A stretch of 64,000 nucleotides of DNA from Pontibacter roseus DSM 17521 (GTDB lineage Bacteria > Bacteroidota > Bacteroidia > Cytophagales > Hymenobacteraceae). Both the position numbers and the translations under genes were made by a program. Location of the stretch: contig NZ_KB890762.1 of assembly GCF_000373265.1 (NCBI RefSeq), positions 243,705 through 307,704 on the forward strand. Direction: 5' to 3'. Each line of letters opens with the position of its first letter. Positions within the stretch are counted from its first letter, which is position 1. Positions 32,979 to 41,480 of this stretch are shown piece by piece. The notes under the pieces were generated by a model that ran no database searches, was not told where the DNA came from, and saw only the letters and a list, made by a program, of their open reading frames with translations.

Positions 32979-33386
32979 TTGAGTCCATTACGCACCATAC
33001 TGACCTTAGCACTCGCCTTGCTAGTCGTTTTCTCCTCGCTGGGGATGACCATGACGCGGCATCTGTGTGCTGGTGAGGTGATGTCGTTTTCCTTGTTTTC
33101 GCATACAGCTGAGTGTGAGATGGAGCAGCAGAAAGAAAAGCTGCCGCCCTGCCACCAGCCTGCTGCTGACGAGGATTGCTGCCAGGACCAGACCATCGAA
33201 CTGGAGGTAGAGGACCAGCAGACCTTCAAGCTCTCACTTCCAGATATGACCTTTATTGCTGCCTTTGCAGCGGTTTGGACTTCCCTCTTCGAATTATATG
33301 AACCGGCCTCCGCTCTGGTTCTGGACTATTCCCCCCCCTTGCTCGCCCTGGACATACCGGTGCTCGTGCAATCCTTCCTGCTATAA
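32979..33386 (+). CDS. HYC_CC_PP-family protein
   Basis: The protein (135 residues from TTG 32979) has a hydrophobic N-terminal helix and the Cys/His pattern of the small Bacteroidota HYC_CC_PP proteins: RHLCAGEVMSFSLF, ECEMEQQ, PPCHQ and DCCQDQTIELE. The cysteines and histidines suggest periplasmic metal capture. The TTG start was chosen because the earlier ATG at 32925 lies upstream of the -7 promoter box and would add residues unlike a signal sequence. The gene is 98 bp in front of cusA, as commonly seen, which supports a role with the efflux pump. Confidence 0.75.
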   Translation: MSPLRTILTLALALLVVFSSLGMTMTRHLCAGEVMSFSLFSHTAECEMEQQKEKLPPCHQPAADEDCCQDQTIELEVEDQQTFKLSLPDMTFIAAFAAVWTSLFELYEPASALVLDYSPPLLALDIPVLVQSFLL

Positions 33387-33484
33387 ATCCGCTTATTCGT
33401 TTGCGCTTAATCCCTATGGGGTTGGGCTGATTTTGTTGCTGCCTACCGGTCAGCCACTCTTTCCTGTATTCAATCGAATAAAGC

Positions 33485-36400
33485 ATGTTAAACAGCATCA
33501 TTAAATTCTTCCTGGAGCAGAAGCTGGTCACCGTACTGCTTTTGCTCCTTATCGTGGGCTGGGGCATCATCGTGGCGCCCTTCAACTGGAACGTGAGTTT
33601 CCTGCCCCGCGACCCTGTTCCAGTAGATGCCATTCCGGACATCGGCGAGAACCAGCAAATCATTTTCACCGAGTGGATGGGCCGCTCGCCTCAGGATGTA
33701 GAGGACCAGATTACGTACCCGCTGACCACCTCGCTGCTCGGTATGCCGGGCGTGAAAACCATCCGCTCCACTTCCATGTTTGGCTTCTCCAGCATCTATG
33801 TCATTTTTGATGATAAGGTGGAGTACTACTGGAGCCGTTCCCGCATCCTCGAAAAACTCAACTCGCTGCCCGCTGACCTGCTGCCGGCGGACGTCACGCC
33901 CAAACTGGGACCTGATGCCACCGCTCTGGGTCAGGTATACTGGTATACCCTGGAGGGACGTGACGAAGAAGGCAAGCCTGCCGGAGGCTGGGATTTGCAC
34001 GAATTGCGCAGCGTCCAGGATTTCTATGTGAAGTATGCCTTGGCGGGTGCCGAAGGCGTGGCCGAGGTTGCCTCGGTAGGCGGCTATATCAAAGAGTACC
34101 AGGTTGACCTGGACCCGGTGGCTATGAAAGCCAACAACATCACCATGATGGAGGTGATGAACGCCCTGCAGGGCAGCAACCAGGAGGTAGGGGCCAGCAC
34201 CATAGAGATAAACCAGGTGGAGTACCTGGTGCGCGGGCTAGGTTACGTAGAGGAAATCAGTGATATAGAGGAGGCCACGGTGCGGGTGAACAACAACGTG
34301 CCCATCCGCATCCGCGACATCGGGCGGGTGAACATTGGCCCCGCCGACCGCTCTATGCTGGGCGTGCTCGACAAGGGCGGTGCCGAGGCCGTGGGCGGTG
34401 TGGTCATTGCCCGGTATGGCGACAATCCGCTGGCGGTCATCAACAACGTGAAAGAGAAGCTGGACGAAATCGCGGCCGGTCTTCCCTCCAAAAAGCTGGC
34501 CGACGGGCGCACTTCCAAGGTGACGGTGGTACCTTTCTACGACCGTACCCAGCTGATAAACGAGACTTTGGGCACATTGAACTCCGCCATCCTGCTGCAG
34601 ATTCTCATCACCATCATCGTCATCATCGTGCTGGTGTACAACCTACGTGCCTCGCTACTGATTTCGGCGCTGCTACCGCTGGCTGTGCTCATGACCTTCA
34701 TCCTGATGAAACACTTCAACGTGGATGCCAACATTGTAGCGCTCTCAGGTATAGCCATTGCCATCGGCACCATGGTGGACTTGGGCATCATCCTGAACGA
34801 GAACATTCTGCGGCACATGGACGAGGCGCCCCTTGGCCAATCGCTGCTGAAGACGGTGTATGAGGCCACTGCCGAGGTTTCCTCCGCCATCCTGACGGCA
34901 GTCTCAACCACGGTTGTCAGCTTCTTGCCTGTGTTCACGCTGGAGGCGGCGGAGGGCAAGCTGTTCGGTCCGCTGGCCTACACCAAAACGTTTGCACTTG
35001 TGGCCTCTCTGGTATTTACGCTCCTCATCATGCCAGCCTTCTCGCACTTCATATTCGGACTGAAGTCGCGCAATATCGCTTGGTCCAAAATCATGAACTG
35101 GCTGCTGTTAGGGCTGGGGCTAGTTGCGCTGTTTATTTTGCCGCTAGCGGGTGTTACGCTGCTTCTGATTGCAGCCAACAACCTGCTCAAGTACTACCAG
35201 CCGGAGCGATTTGGGCCTTACCATACCTTGGTGATGGTATCGGTGGCCGTGCTGGCGGTGTCGTGGTGGCTGGCCTCGGAGTGGGTGCCGCTGGGGGTGT
35301 CGGTGAGTCTGTTCGTCAATTTCCTGTTCATCCTGCTGGTCATCGGGCTGTTCCTGGGCATGTTCACACTCTTCATTCGGGTATACCCGCGGGTGTTGAA
35401 CTGGTGTCTGGCGAACAAAGGCACTTTTCTGCTCATCCCGGCTTTCATCATGCTGCTGGGCCTCACCATCTGGGTGGGCTTCAACGGGGTGTTCGGTTGG
35501 GTGGCCACCGGCTTTGACAAGGTAGGAGTGAATGTTCGCACCTCGTCGCCCTGGAGCGGCTTGGTGCATACCTTCCCGGGTATGGGAGAGGAGTTCATGC
35601 CCTCGCTGGACGAAGGTGCCTTCCTGCTCATGCCCACTTCTATGCCGCACACGGGCGTAGAGGCCAACACACGCTACCTGCAGCAGCTCGACATGCTCAT
35701 CTCAGCCATACCGGAAGTGGAGATGGTAGTAGGCAAGGCAGGTAGGGCGGAGACGGCGCTGGATCCGGCTCCAATGTCGATGTACGAGAACGTGATTCAG
35801 TACAAGTCGGAATTCATCACGGATGCGAACGGTCAGAAGCTGCGCTTCGAGGTAGACGACGAAGGAAACTTTGTGCGCGACGAAAAAGGCGATTTGATTA
35901 AAGACAGCAATGGCGAGTACTTTCGACAGTGGCGCGACCACATCCGCACACCCGATGACATCTGGAATGAGATAGTGACGGTGGCGGACCTGCCCGGTGT
36001 GACGTCAGCTCCTAGATTACAGCCCATAGAAACTCGCTTGGTGATGCTGCAGACAGGTATGCGCGCCCCTATGGGGGTGAAGGTATACGGGCCGGACCTG
36101 CAGACCATAGAGGACTTCAGTATGCAGTTGGAGCGCTTCCTGAAAGAGGTGCCTTCCGTGAAACCTGAGGCTGTTTACGCAGACCGCTCCCTGGGCAAGC
36201 CTTACCTCGAGATAGACCTGGACCGCAGGGCCCTGGGCCGGTATGGCCTGAGTGTAGCTGATGTGCAGGAGTATATCGAGGTGGCCATGGGCGGAATGGC
36301 GCTGACCACTACCGTGGAAGGACGCGAGCGCTACTCCATCCGGGCACGTTACGCCCGCGAGTACCGCAACGACCCGCAGTCGGTGAGCCGTATTCTCATC

Positions 36401-37246
36401 AGCACATCCTCTGGTGCCCAGATTCCCCTGGCCTCGGTGGCGAAGGTGGAGTTCCGTCCGGGACCCATGATGATACGGGGCGAAGATTCCTTCCTTACAG
36501 GTTACGTGCTGCTGGATAAGCGCGAGGGATTTGCCGAGGTGTCGGTGGTGGAGGATGCGCTGCGCTACCTGCAGGAGAAAGTGGAGAAAGGGGAACTGGT
36601 GGTGCCGGCTGGCGTGAGCTACAAGTTCTCTGGCAACTACGAGAACCAGGTGCGGGCCGAGGAGCGACTCGCCTTCATCGTGCCACTCAGCTTGCTCGTC
36701 ATTTTCCTGATACTGTACTTTCAGTTCCGGTCAGTGGCAACCACGTTCTTTATCTTCACCTCCATTGCCATGGCCTTTGCCGGCGGCTTCATGATGCTCT
36801 GGCTCTACGGGCAGGATTGGTTCCTGAACTTCTCGTTCGGTGAGACCAACATGCGGGAGCTCTTCCAGATGCGCGCCTTCAACCTGAGTGTGGCGGTATG
36901 GGTGGGCTTCATCGCCCTCTTCGGCATCGCCACAGACGATGGCGTGGTGATGGGTACCTACCTGAAACAGAGCTTTGAACGCAACACTCCCAATACCAGA
37001 GCAGGCGTTCGGGAAGCCGTGTTAGAGGCCGGTATACGCCGCGTTCGTCCCTGTATCATGACGACGGCTACCACCTTGCTGGCGCTGCTGCCGGTGCTCA
37101 CCTCTTCAGGCCGTGGCTCCGACATCATGATTCCGATGGCTATACCTTCTTTCGGCGGTATGACGGTGGCCTTGATTACCCTGTTCATCGTGCCGGTGCT
37201 GTACAGCTGGCGCGAGGAACTCAAACTTAAAAAAGAGACCCTATGA
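33485..37246 (+). CDS. cusA: Heavy-metal RND efflux pump, CusA/CzcA family (Cu/Ag-type)
   Basis: This inner-membrane proton-driven pump exports metal ions through the outer membrane with CusB and CusC. The 1253-residue protein begins with [21 protein letters not shown], and the fourth-helix proton-relay segment GIAIAIGTMVDLGIILNEN matches the CusA-type (monovalent Cu/Ag) form GIAIAIGxMVDA rather than the CzcA-type form. It is about 200 residues longer than E. coli CusA: residues about 520-690 hold extra membrane helices and loops, and this long form is common in Bacteroidota. Its stop overlaps cusC by 4 bp (ATGA). Confidence 0.93.
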   Translation: MLNSIIKFFLEQKLVTVLLLLLIVGWGIIVAPFNWNVSFLPRDPVPVDAIPDIGENQQIIFTEWMGRSPQDVEDQITYPLTTSLLGMPGVKTIRSTSMFGFSSIYVIFDDKVEYYWSRSRILEKLNSLPADLLPADVTPKLGPDATALGQVYWYTLEGRDEEGKPAGGWDLHELRSVQDFYVKYALAGAEGVAEVASVGGYIKEYQVDLDPVAMKANNITMMEVMNALQGSNQEVGASTIEINQVEYLVRGLGYVEEISDIEEATVRVNNNVPIRIRDIGRVNIGPADRSMLGVLDKGGAEAVGGVVIARYGDNPLAVINNVKEKLDEIAAGLPSKKLADGRTSKVTVVPFYDRTQLINETLGTLNSAILLQILITIIVIIVLVYNLRASLLISALLPLAVLMTFILMKHFNVDANIVALSGIAIAIGTMVDLGIILNENILRHMDEAPLGQSLLKTVYEATAEVSSAILTAVSTTVVSFLPVFTLEAAEGKLFGPLAYTKTFALVASLVFTLLIMPAFSHFIFGLKSRNIAWSKIMNWLLLGLGLVALFILPLAGVTLLLIAANNLLKYYQPERFGPYHTLVMVSVAVLAVSWWLASEWVPLGVSVSLFVNFLFILLVIGLFLGMFTLFIRVYPRVLNWCLANKGTFLLIPAFIMLLGLTIWVGFNGVFGWVATGFDKVGVNVRTSSPWSGLVHTFPGMGEEFMPSLDEGAFLLMPTSMPHTGVEANTRYLQQLDMLISAIPEVEMVVGKAGRAETALDPAPMSMYENVIQYKSEFITDANGQKLRFEVDDEGNFVRDEKGDLIKDSNGEYFRQWRDHIRTPDDIWNEIVTVADLPGVTSAPRLQPIETRLVMLQTGMRAPMGVKVYGPDLQTIEDFSMQLERFLKEVPSVKPEAVYADRSLGKPYLEIDLDRRALGRYGLSVADVQEYIEVAMGGMALTTTVEGRERYSIRARYAREYRNDPQSVSRILISTSSGAQIPLASVAKVEFRPGPMMIRGEDSFLTGYVLLDKREGFAEVSVVEDALRYLQEKVEKGELVVPAGVSYKFSGNYENQVRAEERLAFIVPLSLLVIFLILYFQFRSVATTFFIFTSIAMAFAGGFMMLWLYGQDWFLNFSFGETNMRELFQMRAFNLSVAVWVGFIALFGIATDDGVVMGTYLKQSFERNTPNTRAGVREAVLEAGIRRVRPCIMTTATTLLALLPVLTSSGRGSDIMIPMAIPSFGGMTVALITLFIVPVLYSWREELKLKKETL

Positions 37247-38670
37247 ATAAGATACTGGCTTTCCTAATCCTGTTGCTGGCGGCCATGCCCCTGGCACAGG
37301 CCCAGACGCTGGACGAATACCTGCTGACAGCGGGTGAGAACAACCCGACGCTGAAGGCACGCTATGCCGAGTATGAGGCTGCCCTGCAGAAGGTGCCGCA
37401 GGTCGGTGCTTTACCTGACCCGGAGGCGAACTTCAACTTCTTCCTCAAGCCCATGGAACGCTACATGGGCAACCAGGTGGGGGATGTGTCGGTGATGCAG
37501 ATGTTCCCCTGGTTCGGCTCATTGGGCGCGGCCAAAGACGAGGCCCATTCCATGGCGCAGATGAAATTCTCCTCTTTCATAGAGGCCAAAATCAACCTGT
37601 ACCACGACGTGCGTACCGCCTGGTACCAGCTATACCAGATTGACCAGGAGTCAGAGCTGATGGAAAAGGAACTGCAAATCATGCAGACGCTGGAGCGGCT
37701 GGCACTGGCCAAGTATAAAGCTGCCCCAGCGGGAGGCAGCAGTTCCAGTGCCGGGACCCCAGCCCGTTCCACCACCTCTGGTACCGGCTCCAGCGCAGCC
37801 GCAGGAGGCTCCTCAGGTATGGCCGGCATGGGTGGCTCTGGCAGTGGCACGCCTGCCACCAGCAGCAATATGAGCAGTGGGGCAAGCATGGGTGGTATGG
37901 CCAGCACCGGAGGCAACTCCATGGTGGACGTCATGCTAATTCGATTGCAGGTGAAGGACCTGGAAAACAGGATGCAGCTGCATCACGATTCGCGCAGGCC
38001 TCTCGAAATCAAATTCAACAACCTGCTGCACCGCAACCCTTACCTGCCGGTGGCTTCAGCCGATACTTTGCTCCCGGCGGCAATGCCGGCTTCCGTCTCA
38101 CTCATACAGGATTCCATCCGCCTCAACCACCCCATGCTGAAGATGTATACCTGGGATGAAAAGGCGCGGGAGTCGCAGCTGCGCATGGCGCAGCTGATGG
38201 GCAGACCGATGATTGGCGTTGGACTGAACTACATGGTGTTCCAGTCCCGCATGGATGCCATGTCGGGCGAGATGGCCGGCGGCAATATGGTGATGCCCAT
38301 GGTGAGCGTGTCGCTGCCGATATACCGTAAAAAGTACAACGCGGCCAAGAAGGAAGCGGAGTTTGCGCAGCAGGCTGCGGGCTACCAGCGGGAGGCGACG
38401 GAGCGACAGCTCTTCACGGAACTGGAGAACCTGCTCTATGACTACCAGAGCGCCGAGAGCCGCATGAAGCTGCTGCAGGAACAGGTGGCGCTGACGGAGC
38501 AGGCGCTGCTTCTGCTCACCACTAACTACTCCGTATCCGGTACGGGTATAGAGGAGATTATACGTCAGCGGCAGTCGGTGCTGAGTTACCGGCAGGAGTT
38601 GGTGCAGGCCGTCACCAACCAGAACATCACCGTCTCCGCCATCAACAGACTGATGCAGGGCGATAACTAG
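37243..38670 (+). CDS. cusC: TolC-like outer-membrane efflux protein with a Ser/Gly/Met-rich insert
   Basis: This outer-membrane channel completes the efflux complex. The 475-residue protein has a signal peptide (ending AQAQ) and two TolC-type helical repeats, the first from about 20-155 and the second from about 235-470 with PMIGVGLNYMVFQSRMDAM and PIYRKKYNAAKKEAEF. Between residues about 160 and 228 is a low-complexity insert of Ser, Gly, Ala, Thr and many Met (SSSSAGT, GMAGMGG, SNMSSGASMGGM). Met-rich inserts could bind copper or silver, which is inference. It overlaps cusA by 4 bp and is 46 bp before cusB. Confidence 0.87.
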   Translation: MNKILAFLILLLAAMPLAQAQTLDEYLLTAGENNPTLKARYAEYEAALQKVPQVGALPDPEANFNFFLKPMERYMGNQVGDVSVMQMFPWFGSLGAAKDEAHSMAQMKFSSFIEAKINLYHDVRTAWYQLYQIDQESELMEKELQIMQTLERLALAKYKAAPAGGSSSSAGTPARSTTSGTGSSAAAGGSSGMAGMGGSGSGTPATSSNMSSGASMGGMASTGGNSMVDVMLIRLQVKDLENRMQLHHDSRRPLEIKFNNLLHRNPYLPVASADTLLPAAMPASVSLIQDSIRLNHPMLKMYTWDEKARESQLRMAQLMGRPMIGVGLNYMVFQSRMDAMSGEMAGGNMVMPMVSVSLPIYRKKYNAAKKEAEFAQQAAGYQREATERQLFTELENLLYDYQSAESRMKLLQEQVALTEQALLLLTTNYSVSGTGIEEIIRQRQSVLSYRQELVQAVTNQNITVSAINRLMQGDN

Positions 38671-38716
38671 ATTTAAGCAAACGAGCATTCGATATACGAC
38701 AAAAGACATTCATACC

Positions 38717-40492
38717 ATGACATCAAGAAATAAAAGAATCGGCACCTATATCCTGGTCGCGCTGGGAGGTCTGCTGCTGGGCTGGCTGATTTTCGGGGGC
38801 CGCACCGCGGACCAATCGCACGAACACGCCGCCGGGGAAGTGGCTGGTGCCACAGAGTATACCTGCTCCATGCACCCGCAAATCAGGCAGGATGGCCCGG
38901 GCAAATGCCCGTTGTGCGGCATGGACCTCATACCCGTGAGCAATGGCGGCGGTACCTCCTCTAAAGCTAACCGCTTCGTACTGGAAATGACACCCGAGGC
39001 CATCGCGCTCGCCAACATTCAGACCACCCCGGTGGAGCTGGTGAACCCGGAGAATGAGCTGACGCTATCAGGCAAGGTAAGTCTGAACGAGCAGGAGGTA
39101 TCCTCCATCACGGCTAAATTCCCTGGTCGCATCGAGCGGCTGTACGTGAACTTCACGGGGCAGGAAGTACGGCAGGGGGAGCGGTTGGCTTCCATCTATT
39201 CGCCGGAGCTGATTTCAGCGCAACGGGAGCTGCAGGAGGCCGCCCGCGCCAGAGACCTGATGCCCGAACTATACGAGGCGGCCAGAGGCAAGCTGAAGCT
39301 GTGGAAGCTGACCGATGCACAAATCAAACGCATTGAGAACGCTTCTGAGCTGATTACGAATTTCGACATCTATGCCAATACCTCCGGTGTGGTGACGGAG
39401 CGGCTGGTGGCAGCCGGAGACTACGTGACGACAGGCTCGGTGCTGTTCCAGGTGGCCAACCTTTCCTCGGTGTGGGTGGTGCTGGATGCCTACGAGGCAG
39501 ACCTCGCCTGGATAAAGCAGGACGCCAACATCACCTTCACGGTGCCAGGTATACCAGGTAAGGAGTTCACGGCTAAAGTCGCTTTTGTGACCCCGGTGCT
39601 GGACCCTACCACCCGAGCCATAGAAGTGCGCGCCGAAGTGACGAACCCGGACAAGCAATTGAAGCCAGGTATGTTCGCTGATGCCCGCATCAAGACTTCG
39701 ACTGGTGCTAAGGAACAATCATTAGCCGTTCCGAGCAATGCCGTGCTATGGACTGGCAAGCGCTCCGTGGTGTACGTGAAAGCGGAGGGGCAGGAGATGC
39801 CTGCTTTTGAGATGCGGGAAGTGACGCTTGGTCCTCGATTGGGCAATCTATACCTGGTGGAATCTGGCTTGCAGGAAGGGGAGGAAGTGGTGAGCAACGG
39901 AGCCTTCGCCGTAGACGGCGCTGCGCAGCTGCGGGGTAACTACAGCATGATGTCGCCACCGCCAGCAGGTGGACCAAAAGCACCCGAAGCTTTCCAGAAA
40001 CAGCTGACAGAGCTGGTGAACCAGTACTATACCTTGAAAAATGCGTTGGTCGCCTCGGATGTCCCCGCCGCCCGACAGGCTGCCGGCACCTTTGTGGTGA
40101 AATTGGGGAAAGTAGACATGGGCCTGCTGGAGGGTCCGATGCACGAGCAATGGATGCAGCTGCTGCCCGCGCTGAAATCGAATGCGGAAGCCATACAGAA
40201 AAGCCGTGATTTGGACAAACAGCGGGCAGCTTTTTCCACACTTTCCAATCACCTGATTGAGGCGGTGGAGGTATTCGGGACTCAGCACGCAGTGGCCTAT
40301 AAGCAGTCGTGCCCGATGGCTTTTGGGGACAAAGGCGCATTCTGGCTGAGCGAGAAGCAGGAAATTCGGAACCCATACTTCGGGGAGGCGATGCTGGCCT
40401 GCGGCGAGACAGAAGAAACCTATAGAAACGGACAGGCAAGTGGCGCTACAGAAGCTAAACAGCCTTCCGCACCGCAGGGGCATCAGCATTGA
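38717..40492 (+). CDS. cusB: Periplasmic adaptor CusB-like protein with metal-binding and DUF3347 domains
   Basis: The 591-residue protein links the pump and the channel. After a membrane anchor (residues 8-28) it has a heavy-metal-binding domain YTCSMHPQIRQDGPGKC-PLCGMDL (about 50-75), a membrane-fusion core with a helical hairpin and beta-barrel (about 100-390), and a C-terminal DUF3347 domain (about 430-570) with MHEQWMQL, QSCPMAF and LACGETEETY. His, Met and Cys in both end domains suggest it passes Cu/Ag to the pump. The three genes in this order and with small gaps form one operon. Confidence 0.92.
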   Translation: MTSRNKRIGTYILVALGGLLLGWLIFGGRTADQSHEHAAGEVAGATEYTCSMHPQIRQDGPGKCPLCGMDLIPVSNGGGTSSKANRFVLEMTPEAIALANIQTTPVELVNPENELTLSGKVSLNEQEVSSITAKFPGRIERLYVNFTGQEVRQGERLASIYSPELISAQRELQEAARARDLMPELYEAARGKLKLWKLTDAQIKRIENASELITNFDIYANTSGVVTERLVAAGDYVTTGSVLFQVANLSSVWVVLDAYEADLAWIKQDANITFTVPGIPGKEFTAKVAFVTPVLDPTTRAIEVRAEVTNPDKQLKPGMFADARIKTSTGAKEQSLAVPSNAVLWTGKRSVVYVKAEGQEMPAFEMREVTLGPRLGNLYLVESGLQEGEEVVSNGAFAVDGAAQLRGNYSMMSPPPAGGPKAPEAFQKQLTELVNQYYTLKNALVASDVPAARQAAGTFVVKLGKVDMGLLEGPMHEQWMQLLPALKSNAEAIQKSRDLDKQRAAFSTLSNHLIEAVEVFGTQHAVAYKQSCPMAFGDKGAFWLSEKQEIRNPYFGEAMLACGETEETYRNGQASGATEAKQPSAPQGHQH

Positions 40493-40570
40493 TTTTCGCT
40501 GCTAAAGCTTTGTGTCATTCCAACAAAAGGATGAGTTCTGCTGCACTGACTGCCATTCCACTTCCTTTTT

Positions 40571-40772
40571 GTCATTTCGGCGATAGGAGAAATCTTATTA
40601 TTATCTAGCCGCACATCCAGCCCCAGCGCAGATGCGGATTTTCTGGGGTCGGCTAGGAAGGAAACAGAGGAAAACGCAAGATGCGGATTGGCTCGCATGG
40701 CTCACCGCCGGCTCCCGCTGCGCTCGCACCGGCGGTAGTGTCATAACAGATTCCTCCTATCTTCGGAATGAC
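40571..40772 (+). repeat. A-family palindromic element, copy A5 (expanded form)
   Basis: This 202-bp copy has family ends (GTCATTTCGGCGATAGGAG on the left) and the ACCGCCGGCTC/ACCGGCGGT hairpin. About 30 bp are added between the two internal hairpins, where a second ATGCGGAT appears (40632 and 40681), so the element has been partly duplicated. It lies in the 344-bp gap between cusB and the convergent greA-like gene. No other gene or promoter is seen there. Confidence 0.82.
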
Positions 40773-40836
40773 AGGAATGGTGAGAAGGAGTAAAGGACTG
40801 AGGAGAAACGACAGTATACGGAAGTGACAATTTCAA

Positions 40837-41379
40837 CTACTCTCCACCCGCTGCATCACCTCCTTCATAGGCGATTTCCGTTACCTCCACTTCTTCCTCC
40901 ACACGGCCCATGCGGAGTTTGACTGTTTGGCCGAGGCGGGCTCCTGTAATGGCGCGGGCGATGGGGGCTACAAAGGCAATGCGTCCTTCTGCAACGGACG
41001 CCTCATCCACGCCAACTATAGTGAATTCGCGCATTGTGCCAGGCTTGCCGCCGCTGCGGGTAATAAGCGTGACGGTGGCTCCGAATCGAACTTCGTCAGA
41101 AGTTTGGCTGAGCGGGTCAACCACCTTGGCCGAGGCTAGTCGGCCGGAGAGGGCACTGAGCCTCGCGTTGAGGACGGTGAGTTGACGGGTACGGTCTGCT
41201 TCGTTTTCCCGGTTCGCCTCCACGAGGGAGCGTTCGGCTTCCAGTTCCGCTAGTTCTTCGCGTAGCTTTTCCAGGCCGCGGGGGGTGACGTAATTGGGAG
41301 TGCCGGGCGGCAGGGCGGCACGAGGCGGTATGATGGGCGCTTCGCCTGCATCATCTTCTTTTACAAAAGCTCTGCTCAT
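40837..41379 (-). CDS. GreA/GreB-family transcription elongation factor
   Basis: These factors restart RNA polymerase stalled by backtracking. The 180-residue protein has an N-terminal coiled-coil (about residues 28-95, LEKLREELAELEAERS) and a C-terminal FKBP-like domain (about 105-170, VRFGATVTLITRSGG, YTIVGVDEAS-type residues and AITGARLGQTVKLR). The first 27 residues are Pro-rich and acidic and not typical of E. coli GreA. The start at 41379 was chosen because the longer frame from 41409 overlaps the strong terminator. The GreA/GreB assignment within the family is open. Confidence 0.87.
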   Translation of the reverse strand: MSRAFVKEDDAGEAPIIPPRAALPPGTPNYVTPRGLEKLREELAELEAERSLVEANRENEADRTRQLTVLNARLSALSGRLASAKVVDPLSQTSDEVRFGATVTLITRSGGKPGTMREFTIVGVDEASVAEGRIAFVAPIARAITGARLGQTVKLRMGRVEEEVEVTEIAYEGGDAAGGE

Positions 41380-41391
41380 GAGAGCGTATAC

Positions 41392-41430
41392 CGAAAGGGG
41401 GCGGTCCAAGTTGTGGACCGCCCCCTTTCG
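41392..41430. terminator. Rho-independent terminator
   Basis: Perfect 17-bp arms (CGAAAGGGGGCGGTCCA and its complement) flank a 5-nt loop. It stands downstream of the transglycosylase stop (41481, minus strand) and upstream of the greA-like gene. There is no long T-run on either side, but the stem is very stable. Confidence 0.75.
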
Positions 41431-41480
41431 TGTTTCCGGCTATACCTGTTTTTGGTTCAGGTATGGCGGGTGTGTTGCTG

